Assembly: GCF_033568475.1 (NCBI RefSeq) | Contig: NC_133122.1 | Location: forward strand, 180,377,449 to 180,441,448 | Reading direction: 5' to 3' | DNA: 64,000 nt | Origin: Henckelia pumila | Taxonomy: Eukaryota > Streptophyta > Magnoliopsida > Lamiales > Gesneriaceae | Shown: in pieces, positions 59,306 to 64,000 of the stretch | How positions within the stretch are numbered: position 1 is the stretch's first letter | Layout: each line of letters opens with the position of its first letter | The notes under the pieces: model-generated | The model's input: only the letters and a program-made list of their open reading frames with translations | What the model was told of the DNA's origin: nothing | Databases searched by the model: none | Made by a program: the position numbers and the translations under genes

Positions 59306-60050
59306 ATGGCAGATCCAAAGACAGGTATCATTCTTGATCTCGATGGACCTATAGCCATGAGAAAGGGTGTGAGATCCTGTACTCAACATCCCATATCTGA
59401 TTTTGTCTTATATTCACTTTTATCTTCCTCATTTCGTGCCTTTACTACAAAGCTGTCCAGTGTCATGATTCCCAGGACTGTTCATGAGGCCCTTGCTACA
59501 CCTGAATGGCGCACCGCTGTTCTTGAGGAAATACAAGCCTTAAAAAAAATAATACATGGAAGTTGGTGGAACTTCCACAAGGAAAGAATCCAGTTGGGTG
59601 TAAGTGGGTGTTCACCATTAAATACAAAGCAGATGGATCAATCGAAAGGTACAAAGCACAGTTGGTGGCCAGAGGATTTACTCAGACATATGAGATTGAT
59701 TACACCGAGACATTTGCTCCAGTAGCTGAGCTCAATATAGTTCGTATTATTCTATCATTAGCAGCTAATCTTGATTGGCCTCTATACCAACTTGATATAA
59801 AGAATTCCTAGCTTTCTCAATGGTGAACTCGAGAAAAAAGTTTATATGAGTCAACCCCCGGGCTTTGAAGAAACTGTGGGAAGCAAACTGTCTATAAACT
59901 CAACAAATCTTTGTATGGGCTTAAACAATCTCCACGTGTTTGGTTTGATAGATTCTCCAAGGCTATAAAGAAGTTTGGATATGTACAGGGGCAGGAAGAC
60001 CACACACTCTTTGTTAAACATTCTGAGGTAAATCAAATAACTATCCTCAT
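59306..60050 (+). pseudogene. Copia reverse transcriptase, truncated
   Basis: TVHEALATPEWRTAVLEEIQ, then a frame change near 59550, then LPQGKNPVGCKWVFTIKYKA, YKAQLVARGFTQTYEIDY, TETFAPVAELNIVRIILSLA and (after a further shift near 59808) SLYGLKQSPRVWFDRF and ITILI. The YVDD catalytic box should come next but is replaced by the LTR starting at 60051. Confidence 0.88.
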
Positions 60051-61793
60051 TGCAACGAACCAAACTCGAAGGAAATTTTTTATATATATATTTCATATAT
60101 GCCCATACATATATGCATTTATACTTAAAAATAGATTTTCATAAAATTTAATGCATAATAAAAATCGATTGCATCTTAAAATTTTAAAAACTCAAACAGG
60201 TTAAAATACATGCAAACGACTATAATCTCAAAAGTATGCAAACTAATGAGAAATAGTAAACATGTGCGAAAAATAGCTCAATACATAAAATATCTCATCA
60301 TAAACTAAATCAACTGAAACATGAGCTAGCGAAGGTCACGGGTGTGCTAGCTCGCCACGGATGCACAGAGGTCTTCACCACCAGTCGGGACCACAACATC
60401 CTGAATAACATAAAACTCACCTGCACACCATATAGAACTAGTGAGCTTAAAGACCCAGCATGCTCTACCTTTAATAACATGTACTACTAAAAAAAACCAC
60501 ATGCAAGCACATAACGTATATAAAAATAACCTGAGGATTCTAATGCATGCATGATCGTAAAATCGTATGCATAAACTGTGTCGTAATCTAAATCATAACA
60601 TAATACGTAACATAATACATAACATAAGCATTGGCATGTCATAAACATAAAAATCATTTCATGTGGGTCATATCAGTGAAGTGTGACCATAAACATAAAC
60701 GATTGATCAATCTATAAACCAACGTATGCGGCGGCAAGGTTCACCCAACCTTAACACGGGGATTCCCTACGCCTCTTATGCCACTTCACCCAACTTTAAC
60801 ACGGGGATCCGTAGACTCTGAACATAATTGCCACAATTCACATCAACTTCCCAAAAATATTTTTTTTACATGCCCTTAATATTAACATAAAATACATGCA
60901 TGAATCATGAACTTAAAAATATCATTTTCTTAAAATTTTGCCCGTAAATATATATTTAATTCATTTTTCACAATAAAAATCATACTTATATCAAAATATA
61001 CATATACATCTATTAAATATATATTTACGGACTATTTTGTTTGTCACTGGCTAGTTCGAGTTGCTGCCCCTTAACTAAAGCCCAAAAAATTAGACTGACT
61101 CATTAACATTTATACTGGCCCAAAAATACTTAGACTAGCTCAATCACACTTAAAATGACCCAATCAGACTTAGATTGGCACAATAGTACTTAGACCGACT
61201 TAAAATTTAGCTCAACCAAATAAATTAAACAACTTAGGCCCCTTAACGAATTTAGCCCAATTAATAGATTAAGCCCCCAATAAATATCTTACGTCCAATA
61301 AGATTAACTCAATAGCTAAATCAATTCATTCAAGCCCAAATAATATTTTAGTTCAAATAAACAACTCAAGCCCAATAAACAGATTAAACCCAATAAACAT
61401 CTTGGACCCAATAAATAAATTAAGTACAATAAACATCTTAGGCCCAATAACAAACTTGACCCAATGAATAAACCAAATACTTGGACTCCTAAATAAATTA
61501 CCCAGACTAAAATAAAATAATCTGGAACCAAACCATAACATATGACCCTAATACACTTTACCCGACCAGGACGACCCACTCGCCCGAGCCCTGCCTGAGC
61601 TGCCCGCTAGATAGGCCACCCTTACAACCATGCAACTGTTCACCTAGCCGACACTAGTTCAAGACATCTTAAACCAACACCCAAAGGGACCTAATCCAAC
61701 CATCAACCATTGAACAACAACTATGACCTAGCCATGGCAGAAAAATAATCCACAATACATAAAAACGTGAATAATGCATGAGTTAAAATCTGA

Positions 61794-63029
61794 GGGGCAA
61801 AATCCCGGTTCAGTCCTAAATGTTTGGACACATTCCCGATTCAGTCCTAAATGTTTGGACGTTGCCGGTTTGGTCCTAAATGTTTCTCAAAAGTTTCCGG
61901 TTCAGTCCTAAATATTTATACGTTCCTGGTTTGGTCCTAAATGTTTCCCAAAAGTTCTCGGTTCAGTCCTAAATATTTTTATATTGCCTATTTCATGCCA
62001 AGTATTTCTCAAAAGTTCTCGGTTTGATCATTCTATCTACTTGTGTGTTAAAACTAACACCGCGTAGTGTTATATAATTTATTATTGAGTTTTATATTAT
62101 TTATTATATATTTAACATTAAACAAGTTGTAAATAAAATACAAATTTATTAGAGTTTTTATCCAAATTTAAATAAATTTTACACAATGTTCAAAATAAAA
62201 ATATTAAATTCATGATGCTAAAAAATAAAAACTTAAATAAAATAAACAAAACAAAACTTGAGGAATTAAAATTTAATGATGTTATTTCACATTTTTATTA
62301 ATTTTTTTATATTCTCTTCATGATGGTTGCACATTTTAAAAAAAAATTGGAGGTTGAAAAAAGATATATATCTTTTTTAAACTCTTTTTATAATTTAAAA
62401 AATTAGTATTTGAGAAAAATTTACTATTAAATAAAACCTAATTTCATATCACTACTTCAACGGTGGTCAAATAATTCATTATATTTTCTCAATTGTTAAG
62501 CATAAATATTCTTCTCTTGAATTTTTTTTTGAAATTTTCAAATATTTTGTGAAATAAGTAATACTAGTTATTTGCTAAAACATTTGTTTATTTGTTTTTG
62601 ATTGATAATGTTTTTAACTATAAGATTGCACGGTTCAATTATTTTTTTATTTTATAATTTTATTTTGTATAATTTATATTATATTTTCATTTGAAAGAAA
62701 TTTTTGTTCATTTATTATTATTATTATTATTAGCTTCTATTTTATTTAACTTTATCTTTTGTTTGTAAGTTTTTTTTATTACGCTTTGTTTGTAGATGGA
62801 AGGACCAAATCGAGAACTTTTGAAAAATATTTAGGACGAAATCTTGAACGTTTTAGGACTGAACTAAAAACTTTTTAAAACATTTGGGACCAAATCGGGA
62901 ACATAAAAACATTTAGGACTGAACCGAGAATTTTTGGAAAACATTTGGGACCAAACCGAGAACATTGAAACATTTAGGACTGAACCGAGAATGTGTCCAA
63001 ACATTTAGGATTGAACCGAGATTTTCCCC
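61794..63029. mobile_element. Non-autonomous inverted-repeat DNA transposon, 1236 bp (MULE- or hAT-like)
   Basis: Flanked by AAATCTGA (61786-61793 and 63030-63037); one more base gives a 9-bp match if the element starts one G later. Long inverted ends (about 190 bp) consist of repeated units reading CGGTTCAGTCCTAAAT and CGGTTTGGTCCTAAATG, on the right in reverse complement. The core is AT-rich, without any open frame. Confidence 0.8.
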
Positions 63030-63037
63030 AAATCTGA

Positions 63038-64000
63038 GCTATCATATCCACATACAAATGCAACAACACAATTTAATAACCAAACCAGTGAATATACTGA
63101 TGTAAACGGTGTGAGAAAAGAAGGGTATAACATGCCTTTGCGTTTAAAATGCCCAGAAAACTTATACGGATGCGGTTGCGTATAGCGGGACTCAAGAACC
63201 TCATAATTATCCAATTCTGGAAGATCAAATCCCTAATCTGCTGATTTCAGCCTCTAATTATCCTCAACGGGCTTTCGATCTGCGAAAAATCATATGATAG
63301 TCAAAAGTCAACCCTGGTCAACTCTGGTCAAACTTTGACCAAAAATTATCGAACTTTATTGCGCTCTCACCGCTTAACGGTTTCTAATCTCGACTCGAAA
63401 CTTCAATATTTGGATTCATGACAGAGGTCGCCGGAAAATCGAAGAAGACGGCGGTGACGCGACGGCGATGCAAAACTTCTCCAAAAATTATGAAATTTTG
63501 CAGGCTTGTAGAACTCGACGAGACGATTCTAATGGACTATGCCCCGACCGAAGAGGACCACCGAGGCGGCCGAAATTGGTGATTTACAGGCGGCGGCGGC
63601 GACGAGCTCTAAGCTCCGATCCATGCGATTTCCGACTGAAAATGATGTAATAAGCTTGGGAAATAATCTACACACATCCTAGAACCTTTTAACAACACAA
63701 AAACAACAAGAATCAACCTGAAATCCGACGATTCACGCGAGGAAGATGATGAATAGTGTCGCCCCTTTCTCGACGTCGTGCTCCCCAAATCGGACACAAA
63801 AACTCACGATTCTTGGTATGGTTGTGATCGCCTCGACGAGAGCTACAAGATGGAATGCTCAATCGACTGCGAAAGGCGGCAGGCGGCGGTCGGTGACGGC
63901 GGGACGTGAATGGGGTTAGGGTTTTAGTGTGTGTTTTAGGTGTTTAGTGCGTGAGAGAGAGTGTACCACTTAATATTATAAAAATTGGTTTTAAAATGAC
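63038..64000 (-). other. Remainder of the gypsy LTR, promoter-side part
   Basis: Continues the LTR after the inserted element. GC-rich CGGCGG stretches near 63420-63620 and 63860-63900 make open frames on both strands, none with a recognisable product. Confidence 0.45.

Larger units (their letters stand above)
31432..60050 (+). mobile_element. Ty1/copia retrotransposon, split by a nested Athila and truncated at 3'
   Basis: A short LTR-like block (about 31432-31620) precedes a primer-binding site TGGTATCAAAGCC at 31630. The gag frame is interrupted at 32286 and resumes at 57223 with no loss: AGLNN joins NLDDV. Protease, integrase and RT follow until 60050, where another LTR cuts in within the RT (after ITILI). 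RNase H and the 3' LTR are missing. The LTR start is approximate. Confidence 0.8.
60051..64000 (-). repeat. Large gypsy LTR, minus orientation, runs past the window end
   Basis: Left edge TGCAACGAACC sits abruptly in the copia RT. Shared blocks with the LTR at 27738-30186 (AAACGATTGATCAATC, CCGTAAATATATATTTAAT, CTAGTTCGAG) show the same family and orientation. A 1236-bp inverted-repeat element is inserted at 61794. The other end, any internal region and the target duplication lie outside the window, so a solo LTR and a full element cannot be told apart. Confidence 0.65.

Noticed and set aside
63468-63797. Arg-rich and Ser-rich ORFs near the window end
   Set aside because: Both strands are open because of CGG/GCG repeats in the LTR; nothing recognisable is encoded.

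Overview
This window is nuclear DNA of a flowering plant, most likely a eudicot. The evidence is GT-AG introns, two ordinary plant genes, plant-type transposases, and plant lineages of LTR retrotransposons (Tekay-like chromovirus, Athila-like, Ty1/copia, a Cassandra-like TRIM). I cannot fix the species from the sequence. There are no prokaryotic features, CRISPR arrays or operons.

Layout. (1) 1-2709: end of a 5' LTR, primer-binding site and truncated gag-protease-RT of a Ty3/gypsy chromovirus, followed by an inverted second copy of its gag-protease segment. (2) 2830-12690: a decayed Mutator-like (MULE) transposase on +, then on - a GRF zinc-finger/membrane protein remnant, a 538-bp tandem-repeat array, and a multi-exon Ulp1/C48-like protease remnant. 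(3) 13305-19774: the intact gene island, a strictosidine-synthase-like gene (+, four exons) and a tonoplast sugar transporter (TST/TMT, -, five exons), converging tail to tail. (4) 20455-24600: AT-rich DNA with small DNA-transposon-like repeats, including a 594-bp hAT-like element with an 8-bp target duplication. (5) 25060-31320: a decayed PP7-type phosphatase gene whose last recognisable exon is separated from the rest by a gypsy LTR derivative and a Cassandra-like 5S-bearing fragment. (6) 31430-60050: a four-level nest in which copia contains Athila (32287-57217), Athila contains hAT (43333-56587), and hAT contains a Tekay-like element (45052-54142). Target-site duplications can be read for the three inner insertions. 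(7) 60051-64000: another large gypsy LTR, minus orientation, cutting the copia RT and itself holding a 1.24-kb inverted-repeat element.

Only the two genes in 13.3-19.8 kb look functional. Every transposon or pseudogene reading frame is broken by stops or frameshifts, except the long pol part of the Tekay-like element (48991-51981). Many of the stops fit C-to-T or G-to-A change at Gln, Arg or Trp codons, as expected from deamination of methylated cytosine.

The least ordinary signal is an array of three hairpins (arms GCTCGATC / GATCGAGC, 73-75 bp apart). It occurs in both LTRs and once internally in the Athila-like element, and again in both LTRs of the phylogenetically distant Tekay-like element.
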